NCBI RefSeq assembly: GCF_001612825.1
Contig: NZ_BDBE01000034.1
Coordinates: 208,676-272,675 of the forward strand
From: Nocardia caishijiensis NBRC 108228
GTDB lineage: Bacteria > Actinomycetota > Actinomycetes > Mycobacteriales > Mycobacteriaceae
DNA: 64,000 bases
Reading direction: 5' to 3'
Shown: positions 50,458 through 58,037 of the stretch, piece after piece
How positions within the stretch are numbered: the first letter of the stretch is position 1
Layout: each line of letters begins with the position of its first letter
The notes under the pieces: model-generated
Database searches by the model: none
The model's input: only the letters and a program-made list of their open reading frames with translations
What the model was told of the DNA's origin: nothing
Position numbers and translations under genes: made by a program

Positions 50458-50774
50458 GCCTTCGTCGGCCCTTCAAGGGACGAGTTCGCGTCTGCCAGGG
50501 CCTTGGAGAAGGCTGTGTCTGTAGTCTGGTAGGCCTCGAGGCACTTCGAGATTCCCTGGGCCGTAACCACGGCTGATTCGCCAATGCGTTCGATACCATA
50601 CTTCCATCGAGTCTGGAAGCTGTCGGCTGCATTGTTGAGCTCGGCGGTTCCGATGTCTTTGTTGCTGTCGTCGGACATGGCGGTCATGGCGTCGTTCAAC
50701 ACTTGTTCGGCACTGTTCAGTGCCTGGACCGCCTTGGTCAGCACGTCGATGTCAACACTCAGAACACCAGCCAT
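50454..50774 (-). CDS. Esx/WXG100-like small partner protein with YxxxD signal
   Basis: 106 residues, helix-turn-helix hairpin of Esx size: MAGVLSVDIDVLTKAVQALN, FQTRWKYGIERIGES, then CLEAYQTTDTAFSKAL. The T7SS export motif Y-x-x-x-D is Y82-QTT-D86. The turn has W57-K-Y-G rather than a strict W-x-G. The neighbouring long protein supplies a true WKG, so the two probably form the heterodimer in which one member carries WXG and the other YxxxD. Start chosen at MAGVLSVDID; the upstream 23 codons look non-coding. Confidence 0.75.
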   Translation of the reverse strand: MAGVLSVDIDVLTKAVQALNSAEQVLNDAMTAMSDDSNKDIGTAELNNAADSFQTRWKYGIERIGESAVVTAQGISKCLEAYQTTDTAFSKALADANSSLEGPTKA

Positions 50775-50925
50775 GGGAACCCCCACCCCGAATTGCCTTG
50801 CTCCGGACAGCAAACACTTCACGAATCCCGTGCATCGTATCAACGATCCGGCGCAGCACGCGGGGTACCTGCTGCCCGCTCATCTGGCCGCCGACCGGGG
50901 GGGTGCTGCCACGAGAGGAGCGGCT

Positions 50926-51063
50926 GGCCTGACGTGGGCGAGCCGCCGGTAGCGCTACCGGCGGCTCGTCGACACGCGTGGATCAGTGGCTGCCGGGGCG
51001 GCGCGGCTCGCGCCGATCATCCTGGCCTGCTCGCGTCATCTGCTGCGAGTCCTGCTCCTGCCG
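50926..51063. repeat. 138-bp direct repeat, right copy
   Basis: 137 of 138 positions equal 47195-47332. This copy runs into the intact small Gln-rich gene, so it is the native 3' end of that gene plus its terminator. Confidence 0.97.
50937..50970. terminator. Palindromic terminator (right copy)
   Basis: Same palindrome as at 47206, with one unpaired position caused by the A-to-G difference at 50938. It ends the small Gln-rich gene. Confidence 0.7.
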
Positions 51064-51132
51064 CTGCTCCTGCTGCTGGCGGGGCATCTGCTTGGGCATC
51101 TTTTTCGGCGTTTTCTTCGACTTCTCAGCCAT
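50983..51132 (-). CDS. 49-residue basic Gln-rich protein, unknown
   Basis: MAEKSKKTPKKMPKQMPRQQ, then Gln/Glu-rich repeats (QEQRQEQDSQQ) and an Arg-rich end (GQDDRREPRRPGSH). It is strongly charged, lacks hydrophobic residues and is predicted disordered. AAAGGA lies about ten bases before the ATG. An exact copy of its last 26 codons sits 3.7 kb away, so this gene appears to be the insertion target of the T7SS cassette. I know no function; nucleic-acid binding is possible from composition only. Confidence 0.65.
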   Translation of the reverse strand: MAEKSKKTPKKMPKQMPRQQQEQRQEQDSQQMTRAGQDDRREPRRPGSH

Positions 51133-51183
51133 CTCCACACGGTCCTTTCCGAGGGATGAATACTTCGCCTAATTCGGATGTCC

Positions 51184-51218
51184 GGCGTAATTCCGCCTTT
51201 TTCGAGGCGGGGTACGCC
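51184..51218 (-). terminator. Nested hairpin between the MobA-MoeA gene and the small gene
   Basis: GGCGTA/TACGCC forms an outer stem and CCGCC/GGCGG an inner stem around a T-rich loop. It lies 121 bp after the MobA-MoeA stop and about 50 bp before the next start, so it may end the upstream transcript. The rest of 51133-51338 shows no gene. Confidence 0.45.
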
Positions 51219-51338
51219 TGACTTGCTCAACGATAGGCATCGCGGGGTCGCAGCGATAGAGTTGAACGCCAAATAGCATTCCGACCAGCGGATATTCGGC
51301 GTGTCCCGGTATTTCGGCGGTAATTCCGGGGTGCGGTT

Positions 51339-53072
51339 TCAGCTCGGCAGGGGGAGGAATTCCACCAGGTCGCCGTCGGCGGCCGAGGGGGCGACGACGA
51401 CGAGTCCGTCGCGATCGATGAGCCCGGCGAGGTGGGCCGTGCGGATATTCGGGTCGCCGATCCAGCCACCCTCGGGAGCGCAGCGCGCGGGCGTGACGCG
51501 GGTGACGGGTGCGGCGATCTCGGCGGCATTGTGCAGCGGGCCGAGGACGGTGCGTGGTGGTGCCGACTCGGTGCGGGCCGCGACGATCGCCGGGGTAAGG
51601 GCAAGCAGAACGGCGATGGCGGCGAACGGGTTGCCGGGCAGGCCGAGAACCGTTGTTCCGGTGGGTAATTCGGCGACGACGGTCGAACCGCCCGGGCGCA
51701 GTGCGAGTCTCGGCACGACGACGCGGGCACCGGTGCGCGACAGGGCGGTGCGCAACTGGTCGGCGGCGCCGCCACCGGTCGCGCCGACCACGACGAGCAG
51801 GTCGAGACCGTTTGTCGCGGTGAGCATCTCGTCGAAGCTGTGCGCGGTGTCGCGCAGGTGCACCCGGTCGATCACGCGCACACCGCAGCCGGTGAGCAGC
51901 TCCGGCAGGACGGGGCCGATCGAGTCGCGGGTCTGGCCGGTCTGCAGCGGGCCGGTGCTGCGGATCTCGTCTCCGGTCATGACGATGCGGGCCCGCACGG
52001 GTCCACGCACCGAGCCCGCCGTCACCTCCACCGACGCGGCGGCCGAGCGCAGCGCCGCCGTCACCCGGGTGCCCGCCGGGGCGACCAGGTCGCCGATCCG
52101 AAGGTCCTCGCCGCTGCGCCGCACATCGCCGCGGATCGGGGTGCCGGGGCGCCGCGCCAAGTCGTCACCGGTGACGGCGGCGAACTCGTCGCGCAGCACG
52201 GAGGTGGTGCCGTCGGGCACGTGCGCACCGGTCGCGATCCGCACCGCCTCACCGGGCAGCAGTCCGAGCGGCCGCGCGCCACCGGCGAACCCGATGTCGC
52301 GGCGCAACCGCCACGGGCCGTCACCGCACACGGCGTAACCGTCCATGGCCGAGACATCGAAGCGGGGCAGCGCGCCCGCCGCGATCACCGGTTCGGCCAG
52401 GGCGGCGCCCGGCACGTCGGCGAACGCGGTCTCGTAGGCGACCAGCGGGGTGAGCGAGGCGATGCGCTTCCTGGCCTCGGTGAGGTCGAGGCGGGCATCG
52501 TTGTCGACGGACTCGCGGGCCCGGCGCACCTCCTCCTCGGTGTCGCAGTCGGTGGTGCCCGGCAGTTCGACCAAGGCCGTCTCGGTGGGGATGATCGCCT
52601 TCATCGGCTGGTTCACCAGCGCGTCCAGACCGGCCAGCGCGGCCGTGAGCGCGGTGCGCCGCCACACACCGACCAGGTACTGCGGGCGGCCCGAGGCGTC
52701 GATGGCGAACACCGCTTCGGCAGTGGATTCGGCTGCGCGGAGCAGCAATTCGCGCACGGTGTCGCGCGTCAGAAACGGCATGTCGGCCGCGAGCACCACG
52801 ACCCACGGCGCGGGCTCGGGCCCGAGCGCGGCCAGCCCGGTGCCGATCGCGGCCACCGGCCCGGACCCCGGCGGCACCTCACGAACCTGCCTGATCCGCG
52901 CGTCGAGTTCGGGGCGAGGCGGCCCGACGACCACCACCGCACCGCACTCGTCCACCGCTCCCAGCGCCGCCTCGAGCATCGACCGGCCACCGATCACGAT
53001 CCCGGGCTTGTCCACCCCACCCATCCGGCTGGCTCGCCCACCCGCCAGCACGATCGCATCGGCGTCGGTCAT
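51339..53072 (-). CDS. MobA-MoeA fusion for molybdenum cofactor synthesis
   Basis: 577 residues. About 1-180 is MobA-like guanylyltransferase (LAGGRASRMGGVDKP at 9-23, VVVLAADMPFLTRDTVRELL), and about 190-577 is MoeA-like molybdotransferase (PRFDVSAMDGYAV, VRIATGAHVPDGTTSVLR, ARIVMTGDEI, ELPTGTTVLGLPGNPFAAIA). MoeA inserts molybdate into molybdopterin and MobA adds GMP to give the bis-MGD form that NarG needs. The molybdopterin loop reads VGATGGGAADQLR, different from the usual SGGVSxGxxD, so activity of the MoeA half is less certain. Stand-alone gene. Confidence 0.88.
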   Translation of the reverse strand: MTDADAIVLAGGRASRMGGVDKPGIVIGGRSMLEAALGAVDECGAVVVVGPPRPELDARIRQVREVPPGSGPVAAIGTGLAALGPEPAPWVVVLAADMPFLTRDTVRELLLRAAESTAEAVFAIDASGRPQYLVGVWRRTALTAALAGLDALVNQPMKAIIPTETALVELPGTTDCDTEEEVRRARESVDNDARLDLTEARKRIASLTPLVAYETAFADVPGAALAEPVIAAGALPRFDVSAMDGYAVCGDGPWRLRRDIGFAGGARPLGLLPGEAVRIATGAHVPDGTTSVLRDEFAAVTGDDLARRPGTPIRGDVRRSGEDLRIGDLVAPAGTRVTAALRSAAASVEVTAGSVRGPVRARIVMTGDEIRSTGPLQTGQTRDSIGPVLPELLTGCGVRVIDRVHLRDTAHSFDEMLTATNGLDLLVVVGATGGGAADQLRTALSRTGARVVVPRLALRPGGSTVVAELPTGTTVLGLPGNPFAAIAVLLALTPAIVAARTESAPPRTVLGPLHNAAEIAAPVTRVTPARCAPEGGWIGDPNIRTAHLAGLIDRDGLVVVAPSAADGDLVEFLPLPS

Positions 53073-53140
53073 GAGGCCAGCGAAGTAGTCGGCATGTCGG
53101 CCATGCTAACCGCGTGACCCACCCGGCTCGCCGCCGATCT

Positions 53141-53431
53141 TCAGAGGCGGGCGGTGCGGAGGTCGATGCGGCCGTCGGTGATGGAGACTCCTTCCTCGGC
53201 GAGGAGGCGGAGTTGGCGGGTGGCCAGGTGGGGAGAGGGGCGGCCGGAGGCGGGGACGACGCGGTGCCAGGGCAGGTCGGAGGAGTCGGTGCGCATGATC
53301 CAGCCGACCGTGCGCGGCGAGGTCAGGCCGACGGCGGCGGCGAGGTCGCCGTAGGTGGCGACGCGACCGGGTGGGATGGCGGCGACGAGAGCGCGCACCC
53401 GTTCCACCTGGTCGTCCGTGGTCGCGGGCAC
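53141..53431 (-). CDS. Alkyltransferase-like (ATL) DNA repair protein
   Basis: 96 residues: RVRALVAAIPPGRVATYGDL, AAAVGLTSPRTVGWIMRTDS and DLPWHRVVPASGRPSPHLAT. The methyl-acceptor PCHR of O6-alkylguanine transferases is PWHR here, the defining change of ATL proteins, which bind O6-alkylguanine and hand it to nucleotide excision repair instead of removing the alkyl group. GTG start, four bases after the stop of the hydrolase gene, so both are one transcription unit. Confidence 0.9.
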   Translation of the reverse strand: MPATTDDQVERVRALVAAIPPGRVATYGDLAAAVGLTSPRTVGWIMRTDSSDLPWHRVVPASGRPSPHLATRQLRLLAEEGVSITDGRIDLRTARL

Positions 53432-53435
53432 GGGT

Positions 53436-54224
53436 CTACAGCACCGACGCGACGAGCGCGGCCGTTTCGGCGGGTCGGGCCTGGGGGACCATGTGGTCGC
53501 AATCCCAGTCGTGCGCGGTGAAATCGGTGACCTCGGCGCCCAGCGCGGCCCGGAATTCGGCGGTGACATACGGCGGCTGCACCTTCGCGGCCTGAACCAG
53601 TACGGTCGGCACGTCGGCGGGCGGCAGCACGAACGGGCGTGCCAGCTGTCCCCAGTACGAGGTGATCGCGGGCTGGAAGGTGCGCCAGCGCACCCGCCCG
53701 CCCTCGGCCGGGACCAGGTGCCCGGCGAGCTCACGCTCGAGTTCGGCGGGGTCGACCTCGTCGGGTCCCCACGCGCTCACCTGCTTGTCGGAGCGGGCCT
53801 CGTCGACATCGGTGTAGTCGGGGGAGGCCAGATCGGCGGCGGCCACCTGTTCCATCAGCTTCGGGTCGAGCCCGATGGCCGGATCGAGCAACACCAGCGC
53901 GCGCACGAGTTCGCGGTTCGCCCGCGCCAGATACACCCCGACCGCGCCGCCGAACGAGTGCCCGACCACGACGACCGGGCCGTCGGTTTCCGCCCGCACG
54001 AGTGCGGCCACATCGGCGGCGAGGGTCTCGAGATCCCACGGCGGCAGCGAGGTGGAACGGCCGTGTCCGCGCAGGTCGGGCGCGATCACCCGGGCCTGCG
54101 GCAGATGCCGGGTGGCGAGGGTTTCCCACCGGTTGCCATGGCCGGTGAGGCCGTGCAGGGCGAGGACGACGGGACCGTCGGCGGGGCCGAAACGGTGTAC
54201 TTGAAGCGATGACACGACAGACAT
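53436..54224 (-). CDS. Alpha/beta-hydrolase
   Basis: 262 residues with the oxyanion region ALHGLTGHGNRW, nucleophile Ser90 in VVGHSFGGAVG, the acid after VLLDPAIGLDP and the His in DCDHMVPQARP. A cap domain spans about 120-195. Substrate not visible. It is divergent from adnA with a 54-bp gap and is followed directly by the ATL gene. Start MSVVSSLQVHRFGPADGP fixed by fold; the frame stays open far upstream through antisense of adnA, which is not coding. Confidence 0.88.
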   Translation of the reverse strand: MSVVSSLQVHRFGPADGPVVLALHGLTGHGNRWETLATRHLPQARVIAPDLRGHGRSTSLPPWDLETLAADVAALVRAETDGPVVVVGHSFGGAVGVYLARANRELVRALVLLDPAIGLDPKLMEQVAAADLASPDYTDVDEARSDKQVSAWGPDEVDPAELERELAGHLVPAEGGRVRWRTFQPAITSYWGQLARPFVLPPADVPTVLVQAAKVQPPYVTAEFRAALGAEVTDFTAHDWDCDHMVPQARPAETAALVASVL

Positions 54225-54278
54225 TGTCGCCGGTCGCGCGCCGTCGCGCAGCGTGTCCCACGATGGGGGCGGGCGGGC

Positions 54279-57200
54279 GTGTCGGTGGGGTCTGTTGCAA
54301 TAGCCGATGTGGTGCGATCGGATAGCTCGGTGCGACTCGTGCGCCGGACGACGCGAGCGCCCCGGCCACGGGCCTGGGGCGCGCCTGAGCGTGCGCTGTT
54401 CGCCGAACAGGCCCAGCCCGCCCCGCCGCGTCCCGGCTGGCTGCCCTGGCAGGTGCTCGGTGGTCCCGGAACCGGCAAGACCTCGCTGCTGGTCGACCTG
54501 GTCGCGGCCCGGATCGCCGACGGCGCCGATCCGTCCTCGGTGCTCGTCCTCACCCACACCAAACACGCCGCCGCCGCTCTGCGCGACGCCGTCACCCACC
54601 GGGTCGGCCCCCGCACCGGCATCCCCGGCGCCAGTCGCGAACCCATGGTGCGGACCCTGCACTCCTACGCCTTCTCGGTGCTGCGCCGCCACGCCGAACG
54701 GCACGGTAACCCCCCACCGCGCCTGCTCACCGGCGCCGAACAGGACGCGGTGCTGCGCGAGATGCTGCGCGGCGACCTCGAGGACATCGAGCAGGGTGCG
54801 GGGGGACTGTGGCCACCGCGCCTGCAACCCGCGCTCACCCTCGGCGGCTTCGCCGAACAACTGCGCGACCTGATGTTGCGCGCCACCGAACGCGGCATCG
54901 GCCCCGAGGATCTGATGCGGCTCGGCCGCGAGCACGACAACGACGCCTGGGTGGCGGCGGGCCGGTTCCTGCAGCGCTACGAAGAGGCGTCGATGCTGCG
55001 CTGGTCGGTCGGTGTGGCCGCACCGGAGGCAACCGCGCCCGCCCTCGACGCCGCCGAACTGGTCGGCGCCGCCCTCGACGCGCTCGCCGGTGACCGCACT
55101 CTCCTTGCGGGCGAACGCGATCGGATCCGCTACCTGCTCGTCGACGACGCCCAGCACCTGGACCCGCAAGCCGCGACGCTGGTGCGCGCGATCGGCAGCG
55201 GCAGCGCGAGCACGGTCGTCACCGGCGACCCCGACCAGGCCGTCTTCACCTTCCGCGGCGCCGACTCACGGTTCCTCGTCGACCTCGACACCACCCCGCA
55301 GCGCCGAATCATCCTGCGCCACAACCACCGCAGTGGTGCGCCGATCCGCCTGGCCACCGCGCGCATCGCCGCCAGGCTGCCGGGTAGTGCGCGTCATCGG
55401 GTGCTGCCGGGTCACGAGTCGGACGAGCCCGAGGTGGCGCGGGGTGACTCCCGGCTCGACAAGAGTGCCGACCGGCAGGTGGACGGTAGATCCGAGCCAT
55501 TAGCGACCGATGGCGGTTCGCCGCAAGGTACAGAGGACGGTGCCGGGCCGCCCCCGGACGACGAGTCGAGTGTGCGGGTGCGCATGTTGTCGACGCCTGC
55601 CAAGGAAGCGGCACTGATCGCGGACCATCTGCGGCGCGCGCACCTCACCGACGGCGTGCCGTGGTCGGACATGGCGGTGATCGTGCGATCGGTGCCGTTG
55701 TCGCTGGCCCCGCTGCGGCGGGCGCTGCTGGCCGCAGGGGTGCCGGTGCGCAGGCCGGCCGTGGCCGAACCGCTGGCGCGCAGGCGCGGTGCGGCGTGGA
55801 TGGTGCTGGCGCTGCGGGTACTGCTGGCGGGTGACCGGTCGCGGCCGGGATCGCGGCGCGCCGTCGACGCGGTGTTCTCGCCCGACGACGCCATGGACCT
55901 GCTCGCGGGCCCGCTCGGCGGGGCCGACCAGATCGCTCTGCGCAGGTTGCGTCGTGGCATCCGGCGCAGCGTGCTCGACCTCGAACGCACGGGTGCGCTG
56001 GCGGACGCCGCGCCCGAGGCGGCCGACCAGTTCCTGCTCTGGGACGAACCCCCGCCGCCGAGGGAATTGCCGGAGCCCGAACCGGATCCGATCGACGACG
56101 AGTGGTTGCCCCCACCGCCGGACCCCGACGACCCGTTGCGTCCCGAACCCGAACCGGATTGGGATGTCGCCGAACATCTTCCGGACGACATCGACATCCT
56201 CGACGCCGAAACCCTGTCGCCCACAGCCGACATCGCCCCCGCTGCGGTGCGCACCGCTCCGGCCGAGGTGCCGCTGATCGACCAGTCCTCGGCCGAGGTA
56301 CTACGCGACCTGATCGTCGGCATCGGCGAGACCCGCTTGCTCGACGGGCTCACCGAGGTGGAGGCGGCCCCGCTGCACCGGGTGCTGCGCGCCGTCGACA
56401 AGGCCAGACAGACGCAGGCACGCGACAAGGGTCTCGAAGACGTGCTGTGGACCCTGTGGACCAGTTCGCGGCTCGAGCGTCGCTGGTTTCGGCAGTCCCG
56501 GCGCGGTGGCGCGGCCGGGATGCAGGCCGACCGCGACCTCGACGCCGCCGTCGAATTGTTCGACGCCGCCGCGGCGTACGTCGATCGCCTGCCCAAGGCG
56601 GGCATCGAGGGCTTCGTGGAATACCTGCTGCACCAGCAGATTCCGCAGCAGGGCAGGCCGCTGACCGCCGAAAGCGAAGCGGTCACGCTACTCAGCGCGC
56701 ACGCGGCGGCGGGCCGGGAATGGGACGTGGTGGCGGTCGCCGCTGTGCAGGAAGGCATCTGGCCCAACCCACGCGCACGAGGCACGCTGCTGCACACCGA
56801 GGATCTGGTCGACCTCACCGCCGGTCTCGACCCGACGGCGAAGACGAACCGGGCGGCGCCGATCCTGGCGGAGGAACGCAGGCTGCTGCTGGTCGCGTGC
56901 AGCCGCGCCCGCCGTTCGCTGCTGGTGACCGCCGTCGAATCGGTGGCAGGAGACCAGGATCTGGTGCCCTCCCGGTTCCTTACCGAACTGCTCGGTGACG
57001 ACGACACCGGCGAACCGGGCGCGCTGCCCGTCGCCGATCCCGGCCGGGCGCTGGTGATGCACGCGCTGGTCGCCGAATTACGCGGCGTGGTCTGCGATCC
57101 CGGCGCCGAGCCGCGCCGCCGCGACCGCGCGGCCCGCCAACTCGCCCGCCTCGCCGATGCCGGTGTGCCGGGCACCGACCCCGACGACTGGTACGGCACC

Positions 57201-58037
57201 GCGGCGCTGAGCAGCGACCGCGAACTGTGGGACGACGACGATTCGCCCATCGGGCTGTCCCCGTCGACCGTCGAACTGCTGCGGACCTGCCCGCTGCGCT
57301 GGGCGCTGGAACGCCACGGCGGCACCGACGGTGACAACCCGCACGCGGTGAAGGGCAACCTCGTGCACACCCTGGTGCAGGCGCTGGCGGGCAATGTGCC
57401 CGAACACCAGGTGCGCGCGGCCCTCGACCAGGCGTGGAAGGCGATCGACCCGGCCACCGGCTGGCACTCCCGCCAGGAACTGCGCCGCACCGAGGCCATG
57501 CTGGAGACCTTCCTCGCCTGGGTGCGCACCACCCGAGGCGAGCTCACCCAGGCCGGGGTGGAGGTGCCGGTGGACTGTGTGCTTCCGCCGCGCGCCGAGG
57601 GGGAGCGGCCCGTCCGCATCCGGGGCCGGGTCGACCGGCTCGAACGCGACGCGCAGGGTCGGTTCGTGATCGTCGACGTGAAGACGGGCAAGACGCCGAT
57701 CAGCGCGAAGACCGTCGCCGACCACGCCCAACTGGCCACCTATCAGGTCGCCGCCGCCCACGGCGCGCTCGACGAGGAGGACGGCGAACCCGGTGAGCCG
57801 GGCGGCGCGCGACTGGTCTACGTCGCCAAACCGCACAACAAGACCGGAGCGACCGAACGCGCCCAGGAGCCCCTCGACGGCGAGGGACTCGAGCAGTGGC
57901 GCACCACCATTCACGACGCCGCCTCGGCCACCCGAGGCCCCGGCTACCTCGCGGTCCGCAACGACGGGTGCAGACACTGCCCGGTCGGCGGCAGCTGCCC
58001 CGTGCGCGACACCGGACGGCAGGTGACCGACGAGTGA
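54279..58037 (+). CDS. adnA: AdnA subunit of the AdnAB helicase-nuclease
   Basis: 1252 residues, UvrD-type motor plus RecB-type nuclease, partner of AdnB in resecting double-strand breaks in mycobacteria. Walker A GGPGTGKT at 61-68, motif II LLVDDAQHLDPQA, motif III VVTGDPDQAVFTFRGADSRF, and nuclease motif VIVDVKTGK near 1130. The Fe-S staple cysteines are C in LLRTCPLRWAL (about 1005) and the C-terminal CRHCPVGGSCPV. It is about 200 residues longer than my memory of mycobacterial AdnA because of two low-complexity insertions, near 370-433 (Gly/Asp/Ser-rich) and near 587-650 (Pro/Glu/Asp-rich). GTG start, no strong ribosome site. Confidence 0.9.
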   Translation: MSVGSVAIADVVRSDSSVRLVRRTTRAPRPRAWGAPERALFAEQAQPAPPRPGWLPWQVLGGPGTGKTSLLVDLVAARIADGADPSSVLVLTHTKHAAAALRDAVTHRVGPRTGIPGASREPMVRTLHSYAFSVLRRHAERHGNPPPRLLTGAEQDAVLREMLRGDLEDIEQGAGGLWPPRLQPALTLGGFAEQLRDLMLRATERGIGPEDLMRLGREHDNDAWVAAGRFLQRYEEASMLRWSVGVAAPEATAPALDAAELVGAALDALAGDRTLLAGERDRIRYLLVDDAQHLDPQAATLVRAIGSGSASTVVTGDPDQAVFTFRGADSRFLVDLDTTPQRRIILRHNHRSGAPIRLATARIAARLPGSARHRVLPGHESDEPEVARGDSRLDKSADRQVDGRSEPLATDGGSPQGTEDGAGPPPDDESSVRVRMLSTPAKEAALIADHLRRAHLTDGVPWSDMAVIVRSVPLSLAPLRRALLAAGVPVRRPAVAEPLARRRGAAWMVLALRVLLAGDRSRPGSRRAVDAVFSPDDAMDLLAGPLGGADQIALRRLRRGIRRSVLDLERTGALADAAPEAADQFLLWDEPPPPRELPEPEPDPIDDEWLPPPPDPDDPLRPEPEPDWDVAEHLPDDIDILDAETLSPTADIAPAAVRTAPAEVPLIDQSSAEVLRDLIVGIGETRLLDGLTEVEAAPLHRVLRAVDKARQTQARDKGLEDVLWTLWTSSRLERRWFRQSRRGGAAGMQADRDLDAAVELFDAAAAYVDRLPKAGIEGFVEYLLHQQIPQQGRPLTAESEAVTLLSAHAAAGREWDVVAVAAVQEGIWPNPRARGTLLHTEDLVDLTAGLDPTAKTNRAAPILAEERRLLLVACSRARRSLLVTAVESVAGDQDLVPSRFLTELLGDDDTGEPGALPVADPGRALVMHALVAELRGVVCDPGAEPRRRDRAARQLARLADAGVPGTDPDDWYGTAALSSDRELWDDDDSPIGLSPSTVELLRTCPLRWALERHGGTDGDNPHAVKGNLVHTLVQALAGNVPEHQVRAALDQAWKAIDPATGWHSRQELRRTEAMLETFLAWVRTTRGELTQAGVEVPVDCVLPPRAEGERPVRIRGRVDRLERDAQGRFVIVDVKTGKTPISAKTVADHAQLATYQVAAAHGALDEEDGEPGEPGGARLVYVAKPHNKTGATERAQEPLDGEGLEQWRTTIHDAASATRGPGYLAVRNDGCRHCPVGGSCPVRDTGRQVTDE

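Noticed and set aside
47195..51063. Insertion sequence or transposon ends for the T7SS cassette
   Set aside because: No transposase, no terminal inverted repeats at the ends and no short target duplication; the flanking repeats are 138-bp direct repeats including part of a native gene.
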